Assembly (NCBI GenBank): GCA_041861885.1 | Contig: JBGVUE010000001.1 | Coordinates: 484,001-548,000 of the forward strand | Length of the DNA: 64,000 nt | Direction of reading: 5' to 3' | From: Haloimpatiens sp. FM7315 | GTDB lineage: Bacteria > Bacillota > Clostridia > Clostridiales > Clostridiaceae | Position numbers and translations under genes: made by a program | The notes under the pieces: model-generated | Databases searched by the model: none | What the model was told of the DNA's origin: nothing | Seen by the model: the letters and a program-made list of their open reading frames with translations, nothing else | In this document: positions 8,260-17,579 of the stretch, in pieces | Layout of the letters: every line of letters starts with the position of its first letter | Numbering within the stretch: the stretch's first letter is position 1

Positions 8260-9267
8260 CTAATAAATAGATTTTTTGAATTCATTATATAGTTTTACAA
8301 AGCTATCATAGTACATATCTACCTCAGACAACTTGTTATTTGCATCAATATATAAAGCGTCTAATTCCTCAACTTTTACGGCTTTATTTGAAGTTTTTAT
8401 TTTTTCTATAGAAACTGTGTATTTAAAACTTTGTATATAGTTATCATAGGAGTAAAGTAAATTTTTTAAGCTGTTATAAATATTCATTTTGTCTTCAGGG
8501 ATGCTTATTTCATAGAGCATCTTTTTTAAATTCTTTGCTTTTTCTAAATCCTTATCAAGTTTAGAATCAAGGCTATCATACAGCTTGTGATCTTCTCTTG
8601 GATTTTTAAGCTGCACTAAATAATCGGTTTTTAATGAATTAAATTGTGAATAGACCTCATCTATTTTATTGTAGAATTCAATTATTTGATTTTTGGATAT
8701 CTCCTTGTCTCTTTCTTTTCTCATGTAGTCATATACGTAGTTTGTTGAATGGATTATTATGTTCTTTAGATTATTAGGTAGTAGTATAGCTGAATTTTTT
8801 GTTGAAAACAAAGTATAATATTTTTGGCAGCTGTCAAAGGAATCGTTGAGTTTATTAATATTTTTTTCATAGTCTTTATTTAAAGGTTCTTTTAGTAAAT
8901 TAATAAGATGGTTATAGGTTAATATATTATTGTCTAGACCCTTATATAAATACTCATAGGATTTTTTATATTTTGCAGATGGATTTATAGTGTTTAACTT
9001 GTGTTTAATGTTATTTAGAAGATTAACTTTACTAGGCAAAGAATCAAGTAGAATTTTTGTGGTATCTTCTGAAGTACTGTACAAAGAGCCAATGTTGTCA
9101 TTGATTTTATTTATTGAAGAGACAACACTGTTTATATTATTCTCATAATTTTTAAATGAGTTATTTATAGAAAAGTAATATGTACTAAAAAATACCAACA
9201 TAATTATAGTCAAAATACCTAGTAGTATAGAAAATTTTAATAATTTGGATTTAGATTTTATTTGCAT
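8260..9267 (-). CDS. Hypothetical membrane-anchored helical protein
   Basis: I do not recognise this 335-aa protein. It has a basic N-terminus, one membrane segment (residues about 12-31, SILLGILTIIMLVFFSTYYF) and a long Asn/Lys/Ser-rich, helix-prone extracytoplasmic part with no cysteines. The pattern fits a coiled-coil or four-helix-bundle ectodomain, such as the sensor part of a chemoreceptor, but there is no cytoplasmic signalling domain. It lies on the minus strand between the sleB-like gene and the c-di-AMP operon. The RBS (AAGGAGG) supports translation from 9267. Confidence 0.7.
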   Translation of the reverse strand: MQIKSKSKLLKFSILLGILTIIMLVFFSTYYFSINNSFKNYENNINSVVSSINKINDNIGSLYSTSEDTTKILLDSLPSKVNLLNNIKHKLNTINPSAKYKKSYEYLYKGLDNNILTYNHLINLLKEPLNKDYEKNINKLNDSFDSCQKYYTLFSTKNSAILLPNNLKNIIIHSTNYVYDYMRKERDKEISKNQIIEFYNKIDEVYSQFNSLKTDYLVQLKNPREDHKLYDSLDSKLDKDLEKAKNLKKMLYEISIPEDKMNIYNSLKNLLYSYDNYIQSFKYTVSIEKIKTSNKAVKVEELDALYIDANNKLSEVDMYYDSFVKLYNEFKKSIY

Positions 9268-9476
9268 TATATAGACCTCCTTGAAGAATAATCTTTATAT
9301 TTTTATATTATCACAAAATAGATAATATTCTAAATACTTTTGTTTAAAATTAATTTTAGTTACAATTGTTAACATAACTTTAAAATTTTTGAAGCTTATG
9401 TAGAGTGATTTCTATACTACAAATAATGATCATGGTGTATAATTGTAGGAGAAAGTTACAAATGGAGGTGAAAATA

Positions 9477-10322
9477 TTGCAAGCATTATATGTGACAATA
9501 AAAACTATAAAAGACATAAATGTATTATCTATCTTAGATATAGCAGTAGTTACTTTTATTTTTTATAAGATATATAATTTAATAAAAGAAACTAGGGCAG
9601 AGCAGCTACTTAAAGGAATCCTTTTAGTTTTTTTACTTATACCTGTAAGTGAAATTCTACATCTAAACACTCTAAATTGGATACTAAATAAAACTCTTCC
9701 TTTAGGGTTAGTTACTTTTGTTATTATATTTCAACCTGAAATTAGAAGAGCCCTTGAACACATAGGTAGAAGCACCTTTGAAAAACATATAATGGAAGAT
9801 GATGAGGCTATGTATAAAGTTATAACTGAAGTTGCAAATGCAGTTGAAAATTTAGCTGAATCTAAAACAGGTGCGTTAATAGTTATAGAGCAAAGAACTG
9901 GCCTTGGAGAGGTGATAAACAATGGTACTAAATTAGATGCTATTGTAAGCTCGGCCATACTTGAAAATATATTTGTAGTAAATACCCCGCTTCATGATGG
10001 AGCTACTGTTATAAGAAATGATAGGATAATAAGCGCAGGATGTGTTTTGCCTCTTACAAATAACAATGATATCAATAAGAAATTAGGAACAAGACATAGG
10101 GCAGCTATAGGTATATCTGAAACCTCAGACGCATTGACTATAGTTGTTTCCGAAGAAACAGGAACAGTATCCTTAGCGGTTAATGGGGGGCTTACCAGAA
10201 ATTATGATAAAGATAGATTAAAAAATATACTCATTAAAATAATGCAGTACAGGAAAAAAAGAAAGATTTCATTTAAAGAGAAGGTGAAGGGATGGATAAA
10301 GGGAGAAAGAAAGATTTCTTAA
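9477..10322 (+). CDS. cdaA: Diadenylate cyclase CdaA (c-di-AMP synthase)
   Basis: CdaA makes cyclic di-AMP from two ATP at the membrane, controlling potassium and osmotic homeostasis and wall integrity. Three membrane segments come first (LDIAVVTFIFYKIYNLI; LLKGILLVFLLIPVSEIL; LGLVTFVIIFQPEIRRAL). The DAC domain then has the catalytic DGA (PLHDGATVIRNDRIISAGC) and RHR (LGTRHRAA) motifs. The start is uncertain: TTG at 9477 has GGAGG 8 nt upstream, while ATG at 9462 is also in frame with a weaker RBS. It overlaps cdaR by 31 bp, which suggests translational coupling. Confidence 0.95.
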   Translation: MQALYVTIKTIKDINVLSILDIAVVTFIFYKIYNLIKETRAEQLLKGILLVFLLIPVSEILHLNTLNWILNKTLPLGLVTFVIIFQPEIRRALEHIGRSTFEKHIMEDDEAMYKVITEVANAVENLAESKTGALIVIEQRTGLGEVINNGTKLDAIVSSAILENIFVVNTPLHDGATVIRNDRIISAGCVLPLTNNNDINKKLGTRHRAAIGISETSDALTIVVSEETGTVSLAVNGGLTRNYDKDRLKNILIKIMQYRKKRKISFKEKVKGWIKGERKIS

Positions 10323-11519
10323 TAAAATTTTGTTGTTTTATTGCGGCATTTGGTTTGTGGTTATACATTTATAACATAGAGAATCCTATAAAAACAACAA
10401 TAGTAAAAAATGTTGGAGTTAGCATCACAAATAAGGATGTTTTATCTCAATATAATTTAGTTGAATTGCCTAATCAAGATTACAGTGTCAATTTAACTGT
10501 AAAAGGAGCTACAAGCAAAATATATTCTCTTAAGCCTTCACAATTTAAATTAGAGGCGGATTTAAGCACTTATGCCCTTAAAAAAGGTAAAATGCAAATA
10601 CCTGTAATCATAAAAGAAAGCCCAGAAGATGTTACTATAATAAATCCAGAAACTTTATGGGTGGAAATAGAAATAGATAAATATACACAAAAAAATGTTC
10701 CAGTAAAGTCAGTTGTGAAAGGAAAGGTTAAGGAAGGTTACAATGCTTTAGAGCCTCTTATAAGCCCAAATACTGTAGTTGTAGGTGGGCCTAGCAAATA
10801 TGTAAGTTTAGTGGATCACGCAAATGTAAGTATTAATTTTAATAATGATGAAAATAATATCGAAAATACTTATACTTTAATTCCTGTAGATTCTTCTGGA
10901 AAAGAAGTAGACCATGTGAAAGTAGAACCTAAAGAGGTAAGTGTAAAAATACCTTTAGATAAGACAAAATATGTTCCAGTGGAGGCTAATTTAAAATCTA
11001 CTGGTGACAAAACAGTATCTAGCTTAACTATTATACCAGATAATGTTGCAATTTCGGGAGAGCCAGAGGTTTTAAAGAAAATTACAAAGTTAACTACAGA
11101 GGAAATTGATTTATCTCGTATTTCAAAGGATGGTATAGTAGAGGCTAAGTTAAAGGTTCCGGATAATATTAAACTTGTAGATGTAGAGGAAAAAGTAAAG
11201 ATTAAGGTTACTTTTGAAACTGCAATGCAAAAAAATATTAGTGGATATAAAAATTTCTAACTTAGATGAAAAATTTAATGCAGAGTTAAAAACTAAACAG
11301 ATTTCTGTACTAGTATCTGGGAATAAGGAAATAATAAATTTGTTAAAAGACGGGGATATAGAAGCTTATGTAGATTTAAAAAATCTAAAAGAGGGAAGTT
11401 ATGATTTGCCTTTAAACATAAAAAAACCAGATAATATAGATAAGGTGTCCTATGACCCTCAAAAGGTAAGTGTAAGCATAAAGCCTAAGGAAGAGAGTGA
11501 AGTTACTAATGCCAATTAG
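10292..11519 (+). CDS. cdaR: CdaR/YbbR-repeat regulator of CdaA (one frame break)
   Basis: The repaired protein is about 409 aa with one N-terminal membrane segment (IKFCCFIAAFGLWLYIYNI) and four YbbR-type beta-rich repeats facing outward. CdaR binds CdaA and modulates c-di-AMP synthesis. The reading frame switches at the A-run 11229-11235; two missing A (or one surplus) joins the parts with no loss. Its end overlaps the next gene by 11 bp. In Bacillus glmM follows directly, but here glmM is about 9 kb downstream. Confidence 0.9.
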
Positions 11520-13104
11520 AATAAATAACGTTATATTAGATATTGATGAAGATATGGAAATGATAAAAGTAAAGACACTTAGAAAAATTAAAATGAAAGA
11601 AAAGGATATTAGTGAATTTAAGATATTAAGGGAATCTATAGACGCTAGAAAAAAAGATAATATTAAATTTAACTATACTGTTGAAGTTTCAGCTTTAAAT
11701 GAATCTAAGATAATAAATAGGTTAAGGGATAGGGATGTATTACTTGAAAAACCATGTTACGAAGATGAATTTATATACGGAAACAAAAAAATGGAACATA
11801 GACCAGTAATAGTTGGAATGGGTCCTGCAGGAATGTTTGCAGGGCTATTTATGGCGGAAAAGGGATATAGACCTATAATCATTGAAAGAGGAGAAAAAGT
11901 AGAAGATAGAACAAGAACTATAGAAAAATTTTGGAAAACCGGTGAGCTTGATTTAAATTCTAATGTTCAGTTTGGAGAGGGTGGGGCTGGAACCTTTTCT
12001 GATGGAAAGTTAACAACTAGAATTAAAGATACTAGGTGCGATTATATTCTACATAAAATGGTTGAGTATGGAGCTCCAAAAGAAATTATATACAAGGGAA
12101 AACCTCATATAGGAACAGATATATTAAAGATAGTTGTAAAAAACATTAGAAATAAAATTATAGAACTAGGTGGGAAAATAAGATTTAAAAGCATACTAGA
12201 AGATATAATAGTAAAGGAAAATAAACTAAAATCCATTGTTGTAAATGGAGAGGAAATTCCTTGTGAAGCTTTAATATTAGCCATAGGACATAGTTCTAGA
12301 GATACTTATAAGATGCTATATGATAGGCAAATATTTATGTCACCTAAGGCTTTTGCAATTGGTGTAAGGGTTGAACATCCACAGGATATGATAAATATAA
12401 ATCAGTATGGTAAATTTGCAAATCATCCTAGATTAAAAGCAGCAGACTATAGGCTCTCTTACACTAGTAAAAATACAGGAAGATCTGTTTACAGCTTTTG
12501 TATGTGTCCAGGGGGAGAAGTTGTAGCAGCAGCTTCAGAGGAAGGCAGACTTGTTACCAATGGTATGAGCTATTTTAAAAGGGATAAAGAAAATGCTAAT
12601 TCTGCTATAGTGGTTTCTGTAAATCCCAAAGATTTTAAAGATAATAGTCCTTTAAGTGGAATGGAGTATCAAAGACATTACGAAGAATTAGCCTATAAAG
12701 TAGGAGGAAAATCCTATAGGGCTCCAATACAATTAATGGGAGATTTTATAAAGGATAGGAAGAGCAATCGACTAGGTAAAGTTATACCTTCTTATAAACC
12801 TGGATATGAATTTTCAAATATTAAAGATTGCCTCCCTAATTATGTTGTAGATACTTTGAGGGAAGGATTTTTAAATTTTAACAACAAAATAAAGGGATTT
12901 GCTTATGAGGATGCCCTATTAACAGGTATAGAAACCAGAACTTCAGCCCCAATACGAATAGATAGAAATGAAAAATTGCAAAGTATATCAGCTGAAGGAT
13001 TGTATCCTGCAGGAGAAGGTGCTGGATATGCAGGAGGAATCGTTTCTGCAGCGGTAGATGGAATTAAGGTGGCAGAGAATATTATGAAGGAATATTTTTT
13101 ATAA
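11509..13104 (+). CDS. FAD-dependent oxidoreductase (COG2509-type dehydrogenase)
   Basis: About 531 aa. An N-terminal domain of some 95 residues precedes a Rossmann FAD motif (VIVGMGPAGMFAGLFMAEKG), a GGAGTFSDGKLTTR loop and a C-terminal FAD motif with YPAGEGAGYAGGIVSAAVDG. This matches the clostridial uncharacterised FAD-dependent dehydrogenases (BFD-like, COG2509), whose substrate is unknown. I chose the ATG at 11509 over the upstream GTG (11497) because AAGGAAGAG lies about 13 nt before it; this gives an 11-bp overlap with cdaR and implies co-transcription. Confidence 0.88.
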   Translation: MPIRINNVILDIDEDMEMIKVKTLRKIKMKEKDISEFKILRESIDARKKDNIKFNYTVEVSALNESKIINRLRDRDVLLEKPCYEDEFIYGNKKMEHRPVIVGMGPAGMFAGLFMAEKGYRPIIIERGEKVEDRTRTIEKFWKTGELDLNSNVQFGEGGAGTFSDGKLTTRIKDTRCDYILHKMVEYGAPKEIIYKGKPHIGTDILKIVVKNIRNKIIELGGKIRFKSILEDIIVKENKLKSIVVNGEEIPCEALILAIGHSSRDTYKMLYDRQIFMSPKAFAIGVRVEHPQDMININQYGKFANHPRLKAADYRLSYTSKNTGRSVYSFCMCPGGEVVAAASEEGRLVTNGMSYFKRDKENANSAIVVSVNPKDFKDNSPLSGMEYQRHYEELAYKVGGKSYRAPIQLMGDFIKDRKSNRLGKVIPSYKPGYEFSNIKDCLPNYVVDTLREGFLNFNNKIKGFAYEDALLTGIETRTSAPIRIDRNEKLQSISAEGLYPAGEGAGYAGGIVSAAVDGIKVAENIMKEYFL

Positions 13105-13168
13105 AAATGATTTTTCTGAATAATTAGGTTTTTAAGATAATATTTGCTAAAATATAGATAATGGATTG

Positions 13169-13234
13169 GACTTGGTTTTATTAAATATGCTAGTATGTGT
13201 TTTCGAAAATTCATATTGCTCATAAAACCAAGTC
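13169..13234. terminator. Long hairpin downstream of the cdaA operon (terminator-like)
   Basis: Perfect 13-bp arms (GACTTGGTTTTAT at 13169-13181, complement at 13222-13234) enclose a 40-nt loop with a smaller inner pairing and a TTTTCGAAAA palindrome. A T-rich stretch (TGTTTTCT) follows. It is probably the transcription end of the cdaA operon; the unusually long loop leaves room for a structured element. Confidence 0.5.
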
Positions 13235-13303
13235 TGTTTTCTATAAAATTCAATTTTTGTATTAATGTGAATTAAGAATTAATTATGAGACTGTTAATTC
13301 ATA

Positions 13304-13326
13304 TTTTATACAAGATTTGTATAAAA
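13304..13326. promoter_or_regulatory. 23-bp palindrome upstream of ptb-buk, candidate operator
   Basis: Arms of 10 bp (TTTTATACAA and TTGTATAAAA) flank a GAT spacer, 65 bp before the ptb start. The symmetry fits a dimeric repressor site. It is not a Rex site (TTGTTAA...TTAACAA) or a CodY box. The regulator is unknown. Confidence 0.5.
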
Positions 13327-13390
13327 CTTAATTCTTGAAGGTATAAAATGAGTTAAATGAGATTAATAAAATATGAAAGAGGTGAGTTTT

Positions 13391-14305
13391 ATGATAAAAA
13401 ACTTTCAAGAAGTTTTAGAAAGAGTAAAAAAAATAGACAGAAAAGTAATTGCCGTGGCAGTTGCAGAGGATGAACCTGTTTTAAAAGCGGTTAAAAAAGC
13501 AAGGGAAGAGGGAATTGCAGATTCAATACTTGTAGGTGACAGGGAGAAGATTATAAATATAGGAACAAATATAGGTATGAAAATTGAAGATTTTCACATT
13601 ATAGATGAAAAGGATTGTAAAAAGGCTGCTTTAAAAGCCGTTGAATTAGTTGCAAACAAAAAAGCAGACATGGTAATGAAAGGTCTTATTGATACAGCCA
13701 ATTTTCTAAGAGCTGTTTTAAACAAAGAAAAAGGACTTAGAGATGGTGGACTCATGTCCCATGTGGCAGTGTTTGAGGTGCCTGGAATTGATAGATTGTT
13801 ATTTTTAACTGATGCAGCTTTTAATATGTATCCAGAGATAAAGGAAAAGATTGATATTGTAAAAAATGCTATAAAGGTTGCTCATGCTGTTGGAATAGAG
13901 TGTCCTAAGGTTGCTCCAATATGTGCAGTTGAAGTTGTAAATCCTAATATGCCCTCTACTTTAGATGGGGCTATATTATCTAAAATGTGTGAAAGAGGAC
14001 AGATAAGAGGATGTATAATTGATGGGCCTTTAGCCTTAGACAATGCGATATCAAAAGAGGCAGCAATACACAAAAAAATAGAAGGACCTGTTGCAGGCTG
14101 TGCGGATATAATTTTGATGCCTAATATAGAAGCTGGCAATGTGATGTATAAGACATTAACCTATACCACAAAATGTAAAAATGGTGGGCTTTTGGTTGGC
14201 ACAAAGGCACCAGTTATTTTGACTTCAAGGGCAGATACTGAAGAAACAAAATTGAACTCTATAGCTTTAGCAGCACTTGTGGCTGAACTTTTAAAGAAAA
14301 AATAA
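13391..14305 (+). CDS. ptb: Phosphate butyryltransferase
   Basis: Ptb converts butyryl-CoA (or branched acyl-CoA) plus phosphate to acyl phosphate, the step before Buk. The roughly 304-aa protein shows phosphotransacetylase/Ptb family motifs (ADMVMKGLIDTANFLRAVL, GGLMSHVAVFEVPG, DGPLALDNAIS, LMPNIEAGNVMYK). I use the ATG at 13391, preceded by AGAGGTG; an in-frame ATG at 13373 lacks an RBS. buk starts 19 bp downstream. Confidence 0.95.
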   Translation: MIKNFQEVLERVKKIDRKVIAVAVAEDEPVLKAVKKAREEGIADSILVGDREKIINIGTNIGMKIEDFHIIDEKDCKKAALKAVELVANKKADMVMKGLIDTANFLRAVLNKEKGLRDGGLMSHVAVFEVPGIDRLLFLTDAAFNMYPEIKEKIDIVKNAIKVAHAVGIECPKVAPICAVEVVNPNMPSTLDGAILSKMCERGQIRGCIIDGPLALDNAISKEAAIHKKIEGPVAGCADIILMPNIEAGNVMYKTLTYTTKCKNGGLLVGTKAPVILTSRADTEETKLNSIALAALVAELLKKK

Positions 14306-14323
14306 TTTTGTAGGAGGTAAAAA

Positions 14324-15391
14324 ATGTCATATGAAATATTAGCAATAAATCCTGGTTCTACGTCTACTAAAATTGGTGTTTATAAAGATGGAAATGAAAT
14401 ATTAGAAGAGACTATAAGACATTCAGTTGAAGAAATAGAGAAATGTGGGACCATACTTAACCAACTGGATTTTAGAGAAAAAGTCATATTAGAGGTTTTA
14501 GAAAAGAAAAAATATAATATAAAAAATTTAAGTGCAGTAGTTGGTAGAGGCGGATTACTAAGACCTATAGAAGGCGGAACTTATAAGGTTAATGAAAAGA
14601 TGTTAGAGGAATTAAGACAAGGACTTCAAGGTCATCATGCATGTAATCTTGGTGCAATACTTGCAGATGGTATAGCTAAACTTTTAAATATAGAAGCCTT
14701 TATAGTTGATCCTGGAGTTGTTGATGAATTAAATGATTTAGCTAGAGTTTCAGGGCTTCCTGAAATAAGAAGAAAGAGTATATTTCATGCTTTAAACCAG
14801 AAGGCAGTAGGCAAAAGGTATGCAAGAGATATTGGAAAGAAGTATGAGGATTTAAATTTAATTATAGCCCACCTAGGAGGGGGAATTTCTGTAGGTGCTC
14901 ATGAAAATGGAAGAGTAGTTGATGTAAACAACGCTTTTGATGGAGAAGGACCTTTTTCACCTGAAAGGTCAGGAAGTTTACCAGTTGGAGAGCTAATTAA
15001 GCTATGCTATAGTGGCAAATATACCTTGGAGGAACTTAAAAAAAGGATTACTGGAAAAGGTGGATTTGTTGCTTATGTTGGAACTAATGATGTAAAAGAA
15101 GTTTATAAAATGGCTTTATCTGGAGATAAAAAGTGTAAATTATTGTTAGATGCAATGGCATATCAAATAGCCAAAGAAATTGGAAGAGCTTCTGTTGTTT
15201 TATGTGGTAAGGTAGATGCAGTTATAATTACAGGAGGCATAGCATATAACGAAGATATACAAAGGTTTATAAAGAAGATGGTAGGATTTATAGCACCTTT
15301 TGTTGTATACCCTGGGGAAGATGAACTTTTAGCCTTAGCTCAAGGGGGACTTAGAGTTCTTAAAGGCGAGGAAATAGCAAAAGAATATTAA
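14324..15391 (+). CDS. buk: Butyrate kinase
   Basis: A 355-aa acetate/butyrate kinase family protein. It makes ATP from butyryl phosphate, or isobutyryl/isovaleryl phosphate in branched-chain acid metabolism. N-terminal [17 protein letters not shown], central [38 protein letters not shown] and C-terminal IITGGIAYN are the ASKHA nucleotide-binding motifs, and the length is typical. TAGGAGG precedes the ATG. Followed by the VOR operon, which can supply the acyl-CoA substrate. Confidence 0.96.
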   Translation: MSYEILAINPGSTSTKIGVYKDGNEILEETIRHSVEEIEKCGTILNQLDFREKVILEVLEKKKYNIKNLSAVVGRGGLLRPIEGGTYKVNEKMLEELRQGLQGHHACNLGAILADGIAKLLNIEAFIVDPGVVDELNDLARVSGLPEIRRKSIFHALNQKAVGKRYARDIGKKYEDLNLIIAHLGGGISVGAHENGRVVDVNNAFDGEGPFSPERSGSLPVGELIKLCYSGKYTLEELKKRITGKGGFVAYVGTNDVKEVYKMALSGDKKCKLLLDAMAYQIAKEIGRASVVLCGKVDAVIITGGIAYNEDIQRFIKKMVGFIAPFVVYPGEDELLALAQGGLRVLKGEEIAKEY

Positions 15392-15402
15392 ATTACATCT
15401 TA

Positions 15403-15417
15403 AATTGTCTGAAAATT
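15403..15417. promoter_or_regulatory. CodY-box-like sequence at the VOR operon promoter
   Basis: AATTGTCTGAAAATT matches the CodY consensus AATTTTCWGAAAATT at 14 of 15 positions. It abuts the -35 element at 15417. CodY responds to branched-chain amino acids and GTP, and the downstream enzyme degrades branched-chain 2-oxoacids, so the match makes biological sense. Confidence 0.65.
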
Positions 15418-15444
15418 TGAATTGTTTTCTATATGTAATATAAT
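15417..15444 (+). promoter_or_regulatory. Sigma-A promoter of the P-loop/VOR operon
   Basis: TTGAAT at 15417-15422 and TATAAT at 15439-15444 with a 16-nt spacer. The CodY-like box overlaps the upstream edge of the -35 element. Confidence 0.6.
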
Positions 15445-15556
15445 CAGAAGATTTCAATATTTTTGAATATAGAATAAAAATCAATTGTAAAAATTACCAC
15501 ATAGGTGTAAAGTATAATTAATATTTACTATAAAATTGAATCGAGTTGAGATGAAA

Positions 15557-16219
15557 ATGAGTAACATAAGAATATTTACTGGTCATTTTGGAAGCGGTAA
15601 AACGGAAATAGCCTTAAATAAAGCAATGGATCTTGCTAAAGAAAATAAGAAAGTTTCCATAGTGGATTTGGATATTGTTAACCCGTATTTTTGTGTTAGA
15701 GAACTTAAAAGTAAATTAGAAAATAAGGGGATAAACCTTATAGCTTCAAAAGCAGAATATGTTAATGCGGAACTTATGGTGGTGCCTTCTGAAGTAGTAT
15801 CTATTTTTAACAAAGAAGTTGAAGATGCAATAATAGATGTAGGAGGAGATGCAGAAGGTGCTGTAGTTTTAGGTCAGTATAATAGATATTTTAATGAGCA
15901 TGGATATAAGATGTATTTTGTAATAAATAATAAAAGACCACTAACTAAAGAAGTTGAAGACACCCTAGATTATATTAAAGCAATAGAAAAGTCTTCAAGA
16001 CTCAAGGTTTCAGAACTAATATCAAATACAAATATGTCATATGAAACTACAATTGAAGATATATTAGAAGGACATAGGCAAACAAAGGAGTTGTCAAAGA
16101 GGCTTAATATACCCTACAACAATTTGGTTTGCAGAAAAGACTTAGTAAAAGAGGTATTGTCAAAGGTTGATGTAAATGTTTACGGTATAGACATTTACAT
16201 GAAGCCGCCGTGGAGGTAA
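15557..16219 (+). CDS. P-loop ATP-binding protein of the VOR/KOR operon
   Basis: The roughly 220-aa protein starts with a Walker A motif (FTGHFGSGKTEIALNKAM) and a VSIVDLDIVNPYF switch region, like MinD/ParA-type SIMIBI ATPases. This family commonly accompanies 2-oxoacid:ferredoxin oxidoreductase genes in clostridia. A role in assembly or metal-cofactor insertion is possible but not established. The start is ambiguous: ATGs occur at 15551 and 15557, with only a weak RBS (GAGTTGAG). A ferredoxin subunit gene follows 61 bp downstream. Confidence 0.8.
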   Translation: MSNIRIFTGHFGSGKTEIALNKAMDLAKENKKVSIVDLDIVNPYFCVRELKSKLENKGINLIASKAEYVNAELMVVPSEVVSIFNKEVEDAIIDVGGDAEGAVVLGQYNRYFNEHGYKMYFVINNKRPLTKEVEDTLDYIKAIEKSSRLKVSELISNTNMSYETTIEDILEGHRQTKELSKRLNIPYNNLVCRKDLVKEVLSKVDVNVYGIDIYMKPPWR

Positions 16220-16280
16220 ATAAATATTATTTAAAATAATATTTAGATTAAAATAAAATTTTGCCAAAAGGGGAAAAAAT

Positions 16281-16490
16281 ATGCCAAGAGTTACTTTTAG
16301 AGAAGACAAGTGTAAAGGATGCGGTCATTGTGTTGAGGCTTGCCCTAAAAAAATAATTGAGTTTGCAGACAAGTTAAATATAAAAGGTTACCATCCTGCA
16401 ACTGTTAAAGAGGAAAGAATGAAAGAGTGCATAGGGTGCGCTTCTTGTGGGAGAATATGTCCCGATTGCGCAGTAATAGTTGAAAAATAA
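16281..16490 (+). CDS. vorD: 2-Oxoacid:ferredoxin oxidoreductase, delta (ferredoxin-like) subunit
   Basis: This 69-aa protein has two [4Fe-4S] cluster motifs, CKGCGHCVEACPK and CIGCASCGRICPDC. It passes electrons from the TPP active site of the alpha/beta subunits to soluble ferredoxin. It is the first of four contiguous subunit genes, each separated by under 20 bp. The name vorD is by analogy; KorD is equally possible. Confidence 0.9.
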   Translation: MPRVTFREDKCKGCGHCVEACPKKIIEFADKLNIKGYHPATVKEERMKECIGCASCGRICPDCAVIVEK

Positions 16491-16508
16491 TTTAAAGGGG
16501 GAAATTCT

Positions 16509-17579
16509 ATGGAAGAAAAGGTATTAATGAAAGGTAATGAAGCTATTGGCGAAGCAGCAATAAGAGCTAATTGCAAAGCTTTCTTTGGTTATCCAATAAC
16601 TCCGCAGACAGAAGTTGCAGCTTATTTGTCTAGAAAAATGCCTAAAATTGGTAGAACTTTTATACAAGCAGAAAGTGAAATTGCAGCTATTAACATGGTT
16701 TATGGTGCTGCAGGAACTGGCGTTAGATGTATGACATCTTCAAGTAGCCCTGGAATAAGTTTAAAAGCTGAAGGAATGTCCTATATAGCAGGTGCAGAAC
16801 TTCCTTGTGTAATCATAAATATAGTAAGAGGTGGCCCAGGACTTGGAAGTATTCAACCTGCCCAGTCTGATTATTTCCAAGCTACAAAAGGTTGTGGCCA
16901 TGGAGATTATAATTTACCTGTGTTTGCTCCTTCTTCAATTCAAGAGATGGTTGATTTAATTCAAGATGCTTTTGATGTGGCTGATATGTATAGAACTCCA
17001 TGTATGGTAATGGGTGATGGAATGCTTGGACAAATGATGGAGCCTGTAGAATTTAAGGAAAGACAAGCTATAGAGTTAAAAGAAAAGACTTGGGCTGCAA
17101 ATGGCCTTAATGGAAGAGAAAAACACAATGTAATAAATTCATTGTATTTAAAACCTGAAGATTTAGAAAAACACAATATTAAATTGCAAGAGAAATATAA
17201 AGAAATAAAAGAAAAAGAAGTTAGATATGAGCTTTATAATTGTGAAGGAAATAAGGATATTATAATAGTTGCCTATGGAACTACTTCAAGAATATGCAAG
17301 AATGTAGTACAAATGGCTAAAGATCAGGGAATAGATATGGGGCTTATAAGACCAATAACTTTATGGCCATTCCCAGTAGAGGCTTTTGAAAAAACAGTCA
17401 ACAATACAAAATATGGATACTTGTCTGTAGAGATGAGTTGTGGACAGATGGTTGAAGATGTAAAGCTTGCTGTTAATGGAAGAAAAAATGTAGAGTTCTA
17501 TGGAAGAACCGGCGGTATGGTTCCGCATCCAAAAGATATATTAGAGAAAGTTAAGGAAATTGTAGGGGGTGTAAAATAA
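16509..17579 (+). CDS. vorB: 2-Oxoacid:ferredoxin oxidoreductase, alpha subunit (VorB-like)
   Basis: A 356-aa pyruvate:ferredoxin oxidoreductase domain I/II protein with KGNEAIGEAAIRANCKAFFG, YPITPQTEVAAYLS and a C-terminal transketolase-like domain (IIVAYGTTSRICKN, GLIRPITLWPFP). It pairs with the next gene to form the TPP site. The 3-methyl-2-oxobutanoate (valine-derived) type is most likely, given the ptb-buk and CodY context, but 2-oxoglutarate cannot be excluded from sequence alone. The stop overlaps the next start by one base. Confidence 0.9.
   Translation: MEEKVLMKGNEAIGEAAIRANCKAFFGYPITPQTEVAAYLSRKMPKIGRTFIQAESEIAAINMVYGAAGTGVRCMTSSSSPGISLKAEGMSYIAGAELPCVIINIVRGGPGLGSIQPAQSDYFQATKGCGHGDYNLPVFAPSSIQEMVDLIQDAFDVADMYRTPCMVMGDGMLGQMMEPVEFKERQAIELKEKTWAANGLNGREKHNVINSLYLKPEDLEKHNIKLQEKYKEIKEKEVRYELYNCEGNKDIIIVAYGTTSRICKNVVQMAKDQGIDMGLIRPITLWPFPVEAFEKTVNNTKYGYLSVEMSCGQMVEDVKLAVNGRKNVEFYGRTGGMVPHPKDILEKVKEIVGGVK

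Noticed and set aside
13109..13123. Weak CodY-like sequence after the FAD oxidoreductase gene
   Set aside because: About 12 of 15 matches, expected by chance at this base composition.
13317..13347. TTGTAT ... TATAAA as ptb promoter
   Set aside because: Spacer is 19 nt and the -35 lies inside the palindrome; not convincing enough to annotate.
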